A DNA stretch of 64,000 nucleotides. Origin: Streptomyces sp. NBC_01214 (GTDB lineage: Bacteria; Actinomycetota; Actinomycetes; Streptomycetales; Streptomycetaceae). Position numbers and translations under genes: made by a program. Positions 54,615 through 62,807 of the stretch are shown in pieces. The notes below the pieces were generated by a model. It saw only the letters and a program-made list of their open reading frames with translations, did not search any database and was not told the origin of the DNA. The stretch is from contig NZ_JAPEOS010000002.1 in the NCBI RefSeq assembly GCF_026340975.1, positions 1,485,001-1,549,000 of the forward strand, given 5' to 3'. Positions within the stretch are counted from its first letter, which is position 1. Every line of letters starts with the position of its first letter.

Positions 54615-54628
54615 CTAATGCGCTTTAG
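54615..54628. promoter_or_regulatory. LacI-type operator 2 (CTAATGCGCTTTAG)
   Basis: A 14-bp near-perfect palindrome around GCGC, 55 bp from operator 1. It lies 25 bp before a small plus-strand ORF (54653) and about 145 bp before the GH5 start. The spacing allows DNA looping by a tetrameric or dimeric LacI protein. Confidence 0.7.
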
Positions 54629-54652
54629 TTCGAACCGGCTGCAAGGAAGTGC

Positions 54653-54898
54653 GTGGAAATGGACAGCGGGATTTCGGTCAGGGCGGTCGCCGCTTCGGGC
54701 CCGTTCTGCCCCGAGCCGTACGGGGGCGCCCGCCCCGCCGACCGGGCCGAACCGGCCGGGGAGTTCGAGGACGTGCTGACGGCGACCGTGCCCAACGACC
54801 GGGTCCCGGACGGGCGGTGGGTGGACGCGCCCGATCCGGTCGTGGCCGCCGCCCCGGGCGCGCAGGGCTCCGTACGGGCCTACGCCGGTTTCCCGTAG
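54653..54898 (+). CDS. Small ORF, 81 residues, unknown
   Basis: 81 codons with over 90 percent G/C at third positions, as in real Streptomyces genes, from GTG 54653 (AAGGAAG at 54643-54648) or ATG 54659. No membrane segment or known family. It follows LacI operator 2 and precedes the regulator, so it may belong to the same regulon. A different frame here gives a longer but poorer ORF (54649-55095). Confidence 0.45.
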   Translation: MEMDSGISVRAVAASGPFCPEPYGGARPADRAEPAGEFEDVLTATVPNDRVPDGRWVDAPDPVVAAAPGAQGSVRAYAGFP

Positions 54899-55103
54899 AG
54901 GACTTGACCGACATCACCGACATTGTCGACTTGGTCGACTTGGTCGAGGTGGACTTCGAGCCGGGGTCGCCGCTCGATGCCCCTCCCGGAGACCACTGGA
55001 TCGTCATAAAAGCGGCCTGTCGGGGCAGGATCGCGTACGGTCCGGCCATTGCCGTCGGTATTCCGCCACGTGTGACGCACCCGAAGGACGAATGAGGCAG
55101 GCC
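54899..55103 (+). other. Leader region of the LacI gene with in-phase repeats
   Basis: 205 bp. It contains a GAC-rich 9-nt quasi-repeat (GACTTGGTC twice, flanked by variants) at about 54901-54950. I see no hairpin terminator. The regulator's Shine-Dalgarno is inside it. The remainder shows nothing recognisable. Confidence 0.5.
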
Positions 55104-56216
55104 ATGGCCCGCAGACCCACGATCAAGGACATCGCCCGGCAGGCCGGCGTGTCGGAGAGCGCCGTCTCCTTCGCGCTCAACGACCGGCCGGGCGTCTCGC
55201 ACGACACCCGGGCCCGGATCCGACGCGTCGCCGAGGAACTCGGCTGGCAGCCCAACAGCGCGGCCCGGGCCCTGTCCGGCGAACGCTCCGGAGCCGTCGG
55301 CCTGGTCCTCGCCCGGCCCGCGCACACGCTCGGCGTCGAGTCCTTCTTCCTCCAGCTCGTCTCCGGCATCCAGGAGGTGCTCTCCGCGGCCCGGACCGCC
55401 CTGCTGTTCCAAGTCGTCGAGGACATCGACGCCGAATGCGCGGTCTACCGCCGCTGGTGGGCCGAGCGACGGGTCGACGGGGTCCTCGTCGTCGACCCGC
55501 GTACGAGTGACCCGCGACCGGCGCTCCTGGCGGGACTGGCCCTGCCCGCGGTCACCATCGGCGAGGCCCTGTTCCCGGACGTCGGCGCGGCCGCTGGCCC
55601 CGGGGGCCAGACAGGTCCCGCCCCGGCTCCCGCCCCGGCTCCCTCCGCGGCCCGGCCCGCGAGCCTGTCTTCCGTCCGGGCCGACGACACCGGCGCCATG
55701 GCCCAGGTGCTGGAGCACCTGTACGGGCTGGGCCACCGCAGGATCGTGCACGTCGCCGGGCTCCCCGGCCTCGCCCACACGGTCCGCCGGATGGAGTCCC
55801 TGCGGGCCGAGGCCGCGCGTCGCGGCCTCGGCCCGGACCAGGTGCGCTCGGTCGTCACCGACTACTCCGACGCCGAGGGCGCGGCGGCCACGCGACGGGT
55901 CCTCGCCGAGCCGGATCCGCCCACGGCGCTCGTCTACGACAACGACGTGATGGCCGTGGCCGGGAGCGCGGTCGCCGCCGAACTGGGCATCCCCGTTCCG
56001 GGCCGACTGTCGATCGTGGCCTGGGACGACTCCGCCCTGTGCCGGGTCACCCATCCCCGGCTGACCGCTCTCGTACGGGACACCGCCGGCTTCGGCCGGC
56101 TGGCCGCCGAGGAACTCCTGGCCGTCCTCGCGGGCAGCCTGCCCGGGGTACGGATCAGCGAGCGTCCGAGGCTGGAGCCTCGCGAGAGCACGGCGCCGCC
56201 ACCGGCGCATACTTAA
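55104..56216 (+). CDS. LacI-family transcriptional regulator
   Basis: 370 residues. The helix-turn-helix TIKDIARQAGVSESAVSFALN (residues 6-26) is followed by the hinge helix NSAARALSG and a periplasmic-binding-protein-like ligand domain. The ligand domain carries an unusual Pro/Ala insertion (about residues 170-195, PAPAPAPAPSAARPA). ATG 55104 follows GAGG, and MARRPTIKD is the usual N-terminus; ATG 55092 adds four residues. It probably controls the GH5-GH85 operon through the two operators upstream. The ligand is probably a glycan-derived sugar, by context. Confidence 0.9.
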   Translation: MARRPTIKDIARQAGVSESAVSFALNDRPGVSHDTRARIRRVAEELGWQPNSAARALSGERSGAVGLVLARPAHTLGVESFFLQLVSGIQEVLSAARTALLFQVVEDIDAECAVYRRWWAERRVDGVLVVDPRTSDPRPALLAGLALPAVTIGEALFPDVGAAAGPGGQTGPAPAPAPAPSAARPASLSSVRADDTGAMAQVLEHLYGLGHRRIVHVAGLPGLAHTVRRMESLRAEAARRGLGPDQVRSVVTDYSDAEGAAATRRVLAEPDPPTALVYDNDVMAVAGSAVAAELGIPVPGRLSIVAWDDSALCRVTHPRLTALVRDTAGFGRLAAEELLAVLAGSLPGVRISERPRLEPRESTAPPPAHT

Positions 56217-56244
56217 TCCTGAAAACCTTCCTGGAGCCGCCACC

Positions 56245-57300
56245 GTGATCATTCCCAGCGTCCCGTTCCCCACACCGCGGGCCGCCGCAGCGGCCTTTGG
56301 ACCGACGGTCGCGATCGACATCGGCGGTACGAAGATCGCCGGTGCGCTGGTGCACCCCGACGGCACCATGACGGCCACCACCCGCCGCCCGACCCCGCGC
56401 GGGGCGGACGCCGACGGGGTCATGGCGGCGGTCGCCGAGGTCGTCGCCGACCTCTCCGAGTCGCCGCTGTGGGCTTCGGCGGTCCGCTGCGGGATCGGCA
56501 GCGCCGGTCCGGTGGACACCTCCCGGGGCACGGTCAGCCCGGTCAACATCGGGGCCTGGCGGGAGTTCCCGGTCCAGGAGCGGGTCGTGGCGGAGCTCGC
56601 GGCGCGCGGGGCCGACCTGCCGACCGTGCTGGCCGGCGACGGGGTGGCGATGACCGCTGCCGAGCACTGGCTGGGCTCGGCCCGGGGCCACGCGAACGCC
56701 CTGTGCATGGTGGTCTCCACGGGCGTGGGCGGCGGCTTGATCCTGAACAACCAGCTCCACCCCGGCCCCACGGGCAACGCCGGGCACATCGGCCACATCA
56801 GCGTGGCCTTCGACGGCGAGCCGTGCGCGTGCGGCGGCCACGGGTGCGTCGAGTCGATCGCCTCCGGTACGGCGATCGCCCGCTGGGCCCTGGACCAGGG
56901 CTGGAGACCGTCGGGGACGGCGGGGGCCGGCGCAGGCGTGACCGGTGTGAAGGGCTCGGGAGGCGGGCCCGACGCCACCGCGGCGGGCGTGGCCGCTGCC
57001 GCCGCCGAGGGTGACCCGATCGCCCTGGCCGCCTTCGACCGGGCGGGCCGCGCCCTGGCCGCGGCCATCGCGGCCACCGCGACCCTCGTGGAGACGGACA
57101 TCGCGGTCATCGGCGGTGGAGTGGCCGCGGCCGGCGACACCCTCTTCGCCCCGATCCGCAGCCACCTCGCGGCTTACGCCACGCTCTCGTTCGTCAAGGA
57201 CGTCCAGGTGGTGCCGGCGATGCTGGGCACCCATGCGGGGCTGATCGGCGCCGCCGCGGCGGCGACCATGCTGCTGCCGTCGCCCCCTTCCCCTGCGTGA
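56245..57300 (+). CDS. ROK-family sugar kinase
   Basis: 351 residues with the ATP-binding AIDIGGTKIAG (about 22-32), ROK signatures (GNAGHIGHISV) and the zinc-binding cluster CACGGHGC. There is no DNA-binding domain, so it is a kinase rather than a NagC-like repressor. It probably phosphorylates the sugar released by the glycosidases (glucose, GlcNAc or mannose). A 20-residue N-terminal extension precedes the core. GTG 56245 lies 28 bp after the LacI stop, so both likely form an operon. A low-complexity Gly/Ala insertion is at about 230-250. Confidence 0.9.
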   Translation: MIIPSVPFPTPRAAAAAFGPTVAIDIGGTKIAGALVHPDGTMTATTRRPTPRGADADGVMAAVAEVVADLSESPLWASAVRCGIGSAGPVDTSRGTVSPVNIGAWREFPVQERVVAELAARGADLPTVLAGDGVAMTAAEHWLGSARGHANALCMVVSTGVGGGLILNNQLHPGPTGNAGHIGHISVAFDGEPCACGGHGCVESIASGTAIARWALDQGWRPSGTAGAGAGVTGVKGSGGGPDATAAGVAAAAAEGDPIALAAFDRAGRALAAAIAATATLVETDIAVIGGGVAAAGDTLFAPIRSHLAAYATLSFVKDVQVVPAMLGTHAGLIGAAAAATMLLPSPPSPA

Positions 57301-57312
57301 ACCCCAGGACGC

Positions 57313-58308
57313 TCAGGGCTTGACGGACCGGTAGTACCGGCGCGCGCCCTCGTGCAGGCCCAGCGGGTCGGTGTAGATCGCCGTCCGCAGGTCCACGAGC
57401 TGCGCCGCGTGCACCTCGCGCCCGACGAGGTCGCGGCTGAGGATCACCGTCCGCGTCAGCTGCTCGGTGAGCTGCGGGTCGGTCCCCGCCGTGGTCACCA
57501 GCAGGTTCGGTACGGCCAGGGTCGACACCGAGCTGGTGTTGCGCGCCCGCGGGTAGACGTCCTGCGGCATCACGGCCGTCCGGTAGTAGCGTGCCGGGCT
57601 GCCGCTCTCCTGGAGCGGTTCCATCAGGTCACCGAGGGGCACGAGCCGAATGTGGAAACGCTCCGACAGTTCGTGCACGGCGTTCGTGGGCAGGCCGCCG
57701 GACCAGAAGAACGCGTCGATCCGGCCGGCTTCCAGCTCGCCCGGCATGGTGTCGATGCCGATGGACACCGGCGTGATGTCCAGCACCGGGTCGATCTTCG
57801 CCGCCCTCAGCAGCCGCTCCGAGACCAGCCGCACGCCGGAACCCGGCTGGCCGATCGCGACCCGCTTGCCGCTCAGGTCATGGGCCGACTGCACCGGGGA
57901 GTCGGCCGGGACCACCAGCTGCACGTAGTCGTCGTAGAGCCGTGCGACCCCGCGCAGCTGGTCCGCGCCGGCCTTCTTGTCGAGCTGGTACTTGGCGACC
58001 GCGTCCGCCGTCGCCACCGTGAAGTCCGCCTCGCCGGTGGCCAGCCGCTTCAGGTTCTCCTGCGAGCCCTCGCTGGTCTCCAGCTGCACGTCCACGCCGG
58101 GCATGTCCCGCCCCAGCGCCTGCTCCAGCAGCTGCCCGTACCGGTGGTAGACCCCGGTCCGCGCGCCCGTGCTGAAGGTCAGCTCGCCCTCCAGTTCCGG
58201 CTCCCCGAAGGGCTTCAGCCACCACGTCAGGACCCCGAGCACGGCGAGTACGGCCACCAGGACCCGCAGGGCGTGGCGCCTGCTGATCCGGGGCGGTACG
58301 AGAGGCAT
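57313..58308 (-). CDS. TAXI-family TRAP solute-binding protein
   Basis: 331 residues, with an N-terminal RR-containing membrane anchor or signal (about 9-30, RRHALRVLVAVLAVLGVLTW). The TAXI motifs follow: FSTGARTGVYHRYG, VATADAVAKYQ and ARNTSSVSTLAVPNLLVTT. TAXI proteins supply TRAP transporters with carboxylates such as glutamate or 2-oxoglutarate, but no TRAP membrane subunit is nearby. ATG 58308 was chosen because it starts the signal; the frame extends upstream without support. Confidence 0.85.
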   Translation of the reverse strand: MPLVPPRISRRHALRVLVAVLAVLGVLTWWLKPFGEPELEGELTFSTGARTGVYHRYGQLLEQALGRDMPGVDVQLETSEGSQENLKRLATGEADFTVATADAVAKYQLDKKAGADQLRGVARLYDDYVQLVVPADSPVQSAHDLSGKRVAIGQPGSGVRLVSERLLRAAKIDPVLDITPVSIGIDTMPGELEAGRIDAFFWSGGLPTNAVHELSERFHIRLVPLGDLMEPLQESGSPARYYRTAVMPQDVYPRARNTSSVSTLAVPNLLVTTAGTDPQLTEQLTRTVILSRDLVGREVHAAQLVDLRTAIYTDPLGLHEGARRYYRSVKP

Positions 58309-58340
58309 GGCCGCGATCCTGCCACCCGTCCGCCGTCCTG

Positions 58341-59318
58341 TCACGGCGCGGGTCGTCGGGGGGCTCCCGAGCGGAGCCTTTCCAACAGCTTCCGGGCGGC
58401 CGGCCCGGACGGTCCGTCCGCGCGCCAGGCCAGCGCGACCGTCCCGGTCAACTCCGGCTCGGTGATCCGCAGCGCGCACAGCCTGCCGCTGCCGCTGCCG
58501 CTGCCGCTGCCGCTGCCGGTGTCGGTGTCGACGTCGGCCCGCGGGCCCGCTGCCGACTCCGCCCCGGACGGCACCACCGCCACCCCCAGGCCCCGCGCGG
58601 CCAACCGGACCAGCACGGCGGGCGCCGCCGCCTCGAAGTCCACCCGCGGCGCGAAGCCCGCCTGCGCGCACGCCCGCTCCAGCACCCCGCGCAGCCCGGT
58701 CCCGCGCGGCAGGCCGATCAGGGCCCGCCCGCGCAGGGCGGCCAGCGGGATCCCGCCGTTGACGGCGGCCACAACCAACGGATCGTCCTCCCGCACCGCC
58801 GCGACCAGGGGTTCGTCGAGCACCACCTGGCAGGAGACGCCCGGCGGCGGTTCCCCCGGGAGGCCGACCACCGCCAGGTCCAGCTCCCCGCGCAGCAGCG
58901 CGGCCAGCATCCGCTCCGAGGTGTCCTCGGAGAGCGAGATCTCCACTCCGGGGTGCTCGTCGTGGAAGGCCCCGAGCACCTCCACCACGTCGAACCCGTC
59001 CACCACCGCCCCGGCCGCCCCCGGGACCAACCCGAGGGCCACCCGCCCGCGCAGCAGGCCGGAGAACTCCTCGGCCGTCCGCCGCACGCCCTCCACCGCC
59101 GCCAGCGCGGCCCGCGCGTACGCGAGCACCGCCCGGCCCGCCTCCGTCGGAGTCACCCGCCGCCCGGACCGGTCGAGCAGCCGCTGCCCGAGCTCGCGTT
59201 CCAGTTGCGCGACCTGTGCGCTCACCCCGGGCTGTGACACGTGCAGCCGCGCCCCGGCCCGCGTGAAGCCGCCCTCTTCCACCACGGCCACGAAATAGCG
59301 CAGCTGAGCCAGTTCCAT
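58341..59318 (-). CDS. LysR-family transcriptional regulator
   Basis: 325 residues. The LysR helix-turn-helix (LAQLRYFVAVVEEGGFTRAG...VSQPGVSAQVAQLE) is followed by a two-lobed effector domain. A Gly-Ser tract encoded by six CTGCCG repeats lies near residue 270. ATG 59318 is divergent from the gene at 59390. The 71-bp gap holds GCAG-N6-CTGC and CCATAAG/CTTATGG inverted repeats that are candidate LysR boxes. The gene order suggests control of the divergent gene. Confidence 0.88.
   Translation of the reverse strand: MELAQLRYFVAVVEEGGFTRAGARLHVSQPGVSAQVAQLERELGQRLLDRSGRRVTPTEAGRAVLAYARAALAAVEGVRRTAEEFSGLLRGRVALGLVPGAAGAVVDGFDVVEVLGAFHDEHPGVEISLSEDTSERMLAALLRGELDLAVVGLPGEPPPGVSCQVVLDEPLVAAVREDDPLVVAAVNGGIPLAALRGRALIGLPRGTGLRGVLERACAQAGFAPRVDFEAAAPAVLVRLAARGLGVAVVPSGAESAAGPRADVDTDTGSGSGSGSGSGRLCALRITEPELTGTVALAWRADGPSGPAARKLLERLRSGAPRRPAP
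58483..58518 (+). repeat. Six tandem CTGCCG hexamers in lysR
   Basis: Six exact CTGCCG units, followed by two GTGTCG variants, encode an alternating Gly/Ser stretch. Because the unit is six bases, length changes keep the frame. Confidence 0.95.
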
Positions 59319-59389
59319 AAGCGCGGATTCTAGATTGCAGAAGGACCTGCTCTTGGACTTATGGCCGGTGCCGCCCCGACCCTGAAGCC

Positions 59390-60091
59390 ATGAGCCGATC
59401 CACCTCCCGACCCACTCCCCGACCCACCCGCCGACCCACCTCCCCCGCCTCCGCGTACCGCCGTACGATCGCCGCGGCCGTCGCCGCCGAACGCCGCGAG
59501 CTGGCCGACGTACTGGACGGCCTCCAGGCGGACCAGTGGGACGCCCCGTCCCTCTGCGCCGGCTGGCGCGTCCGCGAGGTCGCCGCCCACCTGTCCCTTG
59601 GCTTCCGCACCACCCTCCCCGGCTTCGCCGCCGAACTCCTGCGCGCCCGCGGCAGCCTGCACCGGATGACCGACCGCACGGCCCGCCGCGACGCCGCCGC
59701 CTTCACCGCGCGCGAGCTCGCCGCGCTGCTCCGCGAGAACGCCGAGCACCCCTGGAAACCGCCCGCCGCCGGCCACACCGGAGCCCTCGCCCACGACGTG
59801 GTCCACGGCCTCGACATCACCGTCGCCCTCGGCCACCCGCGCCGCGTCCCCGAGGACCGGCTGCGGCTCCTCCTCGACGCGGTCACCCCCCGGTCCCTGC
59901 GCTTCTTCGGCGCGGACCTGACCGGCGTCCAGCTGTGCGCGCAGGACCTGGACTGGTCCCACGGCGAGGGAACTCCCGTGCACGGGGAAGCCCAGGACCT
60001 GCTGCTCCTCCTCTTCGGCCGGCGCCTTCCCCCGGGTCGGCTGAACGGGGGACCGGAGGGACACCGGGTACCGCCTACCCTTGTTGCATGA
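59390..60091 (+). CDS. Mycothiol-dependent maleylpyruvate isomerase-type (DinB-like) protein
   Basis: 233 residues. The N-terminal Arg/Pro/Thr-rich tail is encoded by a short repeat. A DinB-like metal-binding fold has LCAGWRVREVAAHLSLG and HDVVHGLDITVALGHP. Family enzymes use mycothiol as cofactor. GACCCT lies six bases before ATG 59390 and there is no Shine-Dalgarno. The stop overlaps miaB by 4 bp. The substrate is unknown. Confidence 0.75.
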   Translation: MSRSTSRPTPRPTRRPTSPASAYRRTIAAAVAAERRELADVLDGLQADQWDAPSLCAGWRVREVAAHLSLGFRTTLPGFAAELLRARGSLHRMTDRTARRDAAAFTARELAALLRENAEHPWKPPAAGHTGALAHDVVHGLDITVALGHPRRVPEDRLRLLLDAVTPRSLRFFGADLTGVQLCAQDLDWSHGEGTPVHGEAQDLLLLLFGRRLPPGRLNGGPEGHRVPPTLVA

Positions 60092-61611
60092 CCAGCAGCG
60101 ACCGGAGCCAGGCAGTGGACGTGAAGCGAAGCTACGAGGTGCGCACCTACGGGTGCCAGATGAACGTGCACGACTCGGAGCGGCTCTCCGGTCTGTTGGA
60201 GGACGCCGGTTACGTCCGGGCGCCCGAAGGCGCCGACGGCGACGCCGACGTCGTGGTCTTCAACACCTGCGCGGTCCGCGAGAACGCCGACAACAAGCTG
60301 TACGGCAACCTCGGCCGACTGGCCCCGATGAAGACGAAGCGCCCCGGCATGCAGATTGCCGTCGGCGGCTGCCTCGCGCAGAAGGACCGCGACACGATCG
60401 TCAAGCGGGCCCCCTGGGTCGACGTCGTCTTCGGTACGCACAACATCGGCAAGCTGCCCGTGCTGCTGGAGCGCGCCCGCATCCAGGAGGAGGCGCAGGT
60501 CGAGATCGCCGAGTCGCTGGAGGCCTTCCCCTCCACGCTCCCGACCCGCCGCGAGTCCGCCTACGCCGCCTGGGTCTCGATCTCCGTCGGCTGCAACAAC
60601 ACCTGCACCTTCTGCATCGTCCCGGCCCTGCGCGGCAAGGAGGAGGACCGTCGGCCCGGCGACATCCTCGCCGAGGTGGAGGCCCTGGTCGCCGAGGGCG
60701 TCTCGGAGATCACCCTGCTCGGTCAGAACGTGAACGCGTACGGCTCGGACCTGGGCGACCGCGAGGCCTTCAGCAAGCTGCTGCGCGCCTGCGGCCAGAT
60801 CGAGGGCCTGGAGCGGGTCCGCTTCACCTCCCCGCACCCGCGCGACTTCACGGACGACGTGATCGCGGCGATGGCCGAGACCCCGAACGTGATGCCGCAG
60901 CTGCACATGCCGATGCAGTCCGGATCGGACACGATCCTGCGGGCGATGCGCCGCTCGTACCGGCAGGAGCGGTTCCTCGGCATCATCGAGAAGGTCCGCG
61001 CCGCGATCCCGCACGCCGCGATCTCCACCGACATCATCGTGGGCTTCCCCGGTGAGACGGAGGAGGACTTCCAGCAGACGATGCACGCGGTGCGCGAGGC
61101 CCGGTTCGCGAACGCCTTCACCTTCCAGTACTCCAAGCGGCCCGGCACTCCCGCCGCCGACATGGACGGGCAGATCCCCAAGGAGGTGGTCCAGGAGCGG
61201 TACATGCGCCTGGTCGCCCTCCAGGAGGAGATCTCCTGGGACGAGAACAAGAAGCAGGTCGGCCGCACGCTGGAGGTCATGGTCGCGGAGGGCGAGGGCC
61301 GCAAGGACGGCGCCACGCACCGGCTCTCCGGCCGCGCGCCCGACAACCGCCTGGTCCACTTCACGAAGCCGGAGGCGGAGGTCCGCCCCGGTGACGTGGT
61401 CACCGTGGACATCACCTACGCGGCCCCGCACCACCTGCTGGCCGAGGGCCCGACGCTGACCGTGCGCCGGACGCGCGCCGGCGACGCCTGGGAGAAGCGC
61501 AACGCCGCCCCGGCCCAGCCGGCGGGCGTCATGCTCGGGATCCCGAAGCTCGGCGTCCCGGCGCCCCTGCCGGCCGTCACGTCCGGCTGCTCGGTGCCCA
61601 CCTCCTCCTGA
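60088..61611 (+). CDS. miaB: tRNA-2-methylthio-N6-dimethylallyladenosine synthase MiaB
   Basis: 507 residues. Cys23, Cys61 and Cys95 bind the auxiliary Fe-S cluster, and Cys168, Cys172 and Cys175 in VGCNNTCTFC form the radical-SAM cluster. A C-terminal TRAM domain follows. It methylthiolates the A37 product of MiaA. ATG 60088 overlaps the previous stop by 4 bp, and TACCCT six bases upstream also fits an independent leaderless start. The C-terminal about 35 residues are a low-complexity tail. Confidence 0.95.
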   Translation: MTSSDRSQAVDVKRSYEVRTYGCQMNVHDSERLSGLLEDAGYVRAPEGADGDADVVVFNTCAVRENADNKLYGNLGRLAPMKTKRPGMQIAVGGCLAQKDRDTIVKRAPWVDVVFGTHNIGKLPVLLERARIQEEAQVEIAESLEAFPSTLPTRRESAYAAWVSISVGCNNTCTFCIVPALRGKEEDRRPGDILAEVEALVAEGVSEITLLGQNVNAYGSDLGDREAFSKLLRACGQIEGLERVRFTSPHPRDFTDDVIAAMAETPNVMPQLHMPMQSGSDTILRAMRRSYRQERFLGIIEKVRAAIPHAAISTDIIVGFPGETEEDFQQTMHAVREARFANAFTFQYSKRPGTPAADMDGQIPKEVVQERYMRLVALQEEISWDENKKQVGRTLEVMVAEGEGRKDGATHRLSGRAPDNRLVHFTKPEAEVRPGDVVTVDITYAAPHHLLAEGPTLTVRRTRAGDAWEKRNAAPAQPAGVMLGIPKLGVPAPLPAVTSGCSVPTSS

Positions 61612-61649
61612 GGGACGGGGGCCCCGCGCCTGCGGCTAGGCTGCGGATC

Positions 61650-62372
61650 ATGCTCGTAGCCGCTGCCGTCTGTCCCGCCCCGCCGCTGCTCGTGCCGGAG
61701 GTCGCCGCGGGGGCCGCCGCCGAACTCGGCGACGCCCGCACCGCCTGCTCCGACGCGCTGGCGGTGCTCGCCGCGTCCCGGCCCGACCTGCTGGTCGTGG
61801 TCGGGGCCGCCGCCGAGGGCGGCGCGTACGACCAGGGCACCGCCGGTGGCTTCGCCGGGTTCGGCGTGGACCTGACCGTCACCCTGGGCCCCGACCTGGG
61901 CGAACCGCCGAGCGGCCATGCCACCGGGACCACCCTTCCGGCTTCCCTCGCGGTGGCCGGCTGGCTCCTCGGCCGGGCCCGCTGGGCGGCAGCCCCGGTC
62001 GCCGGAGTGGCCGTCGCCGCGGACCTCGCCCCGAGCGGCTGCGCCCTCCTCGGCGCGGACCTGGGCGGTTCCGCCGAACGCGTGGCCATGCTGGTCCTCG
62101 GGGACGGCAGTGCCTGCCGCACCCTCAAGGCCCCCGGATACCTCGACGAGCGCGCCGCGGCCTTCGACGCGGAGGCCGCCCGCGCGCTGGGCGCCGCCGA
62201 CGTGGCCGCGCTGGCCGGGATCGATGCCGCGCTCGCGGCCGAGCTCCAGGCCGCAGGACGGGCCCCCTGGCAGGTGCTGGCCGGCGCCGCCGAGGGCGCG
62301 GAGCTGGCGGGGCGCCTGCTGTACGAAGACGCGCCGTACGGCGTGGGGTACTTCGTCGCCGCCTGGTCGTAG
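61650..62372 (+). CDS. Class III extradiol dioxygenase-like protein (LigB-fold), unknown substrate
   Basis: 240 residues with an Ala/Gly-rich fold like the LigB class III extradiol dioxygenase/AMMECR1-associated family (ALAVLAASRPDLLVVVG, ATGTTLPASLAVAGWLLG, APYGVGYFVAA). The homologue between miaB and miaA is typical of actinobacteria (the M. tuberculosis neighbour is of this kind). Metal-binding His residues are not conserved clearly, so activity is doubtful. TAGGCT is seven bases before ATG 61650 (leaderless). Confidence 0.72.
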   Translation: MLVAAAVCPAPPLLVPEVAAGAAAELGDARTACSDALAVLAASRPDLLVVVGAAAEGGAYDQGTAGGFAGFGVDLTVTLGPDLGEPPSGHATGTTLPASLAVAGWLLGRARWAAAPVAGVAVAADLAPSGCALLGADLGGSAERVAMLVLGDGSACRTLKAPGYLDERAAAFDAEAARALGAADVAALAGIDAALAAELQAAGRAPWQVLAGAAEGAELAGRLLYEDAPYGVGYFVAAWS

Positions 62373-62380
62373 CTGTTCGC

Positions 62381-62410
62381 AGTCGGTCGCAGTCGGTCGC
62401 AGTCGGTCGT
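62381..62410 (+). repeat. Three tandem AGTCGGTCGC repeats
   Basis: Two exact copies of AGTCGGTCGC and a third with one change (AGTCGGTCGT) lie 8 bp after the stop of the dioxygenase-like gene, in non-coding DNA. Confidence 0.93.
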
Positions 62411-62487
62411 GTCTGCGGGGCGGCCGCGGAGCCGACGGGGACGACGGGGCAGTTCGGGGCGGCCGTAGGGCTCCTCCTGGAACGGCG

Positions 62488-62526
62488 AAGGGGCGCGGGA
62501 CCGGTCGTGCCGGTCCCGCGCCCCTT
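62488..62526. terminator. Perfect 17-bp terminator hairpin
   Basis: AAGGGGCGCGGGACCGG (62488-62504) pairs with its exact complement (62510-62526) around TCGTG. It lies between the plus-strand dioxygenase-like gene and the convergent antitoxin-like gene, and both strands carry A/T ends next to the stem. Confidence 0.9.
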
Positions 62527-62538
62527 TCCCGGACCGCG

Positions 62539-62784
62539 TCAGGAAGCGGCCGGCGGCGTCGGTCCGCCGGGAGCGTCCTTGTGCGCGATCTTCCCCAGGG
62601 CGTCCTTCGCCTTGCCCGTTCCGCTCGTGATCTGGCCGCTGTACTTGCCCTTGGTCTTGGAGTCCATGGCCTTGGCCACCTTGTCCAGACTCTCGCCGAT
62701 CTTGCCCTCGTGCTGCAGCGCGAGATCGCCGACCTTGTCCTTCGCCGGAGCGAGCTTGGCCTTCAGATTGTCCAGCAGGCCCAT
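62539..62784 (-). CDS. MT0933-type antitoxin homologue without toxin
   Basis: An 81-residue Lys/Ala/Gly-rich helical protein (LLDNLKAKLAPAKDKVGDLA, KTKGKYSGQITSGTGKAKDALG) matching the MT0933/Rv0909 antitoxin family by pattern. In Mycobacterium the paired toxin is a START/SRPBCC protein. None lies nearby. A related view is a CsbD-like stress protein. ATG 62784 was chosen; the previous minus-strand gene starts at 63017. Confidence 0.65.
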   Translation of the reverse strand: MGLLDNLKAKLAPAKDKVGDLALQHEGKIGESLDKVAKAMDSKTKGKYSGQITSGTGKAKDALGKIAHKDAPGGPTPPAAS

Positions 62785-62807
62785 GGGTCACCTTCCGTTG
62801 GCGGTCG

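Noticed and set aside
54649..55095. 148-codon ORF overlapping the 81-codon ORF
   Set aside because: Its first part is Arg/Gly-rich shadow sequence, and the competing frame has much better third-position GC content.
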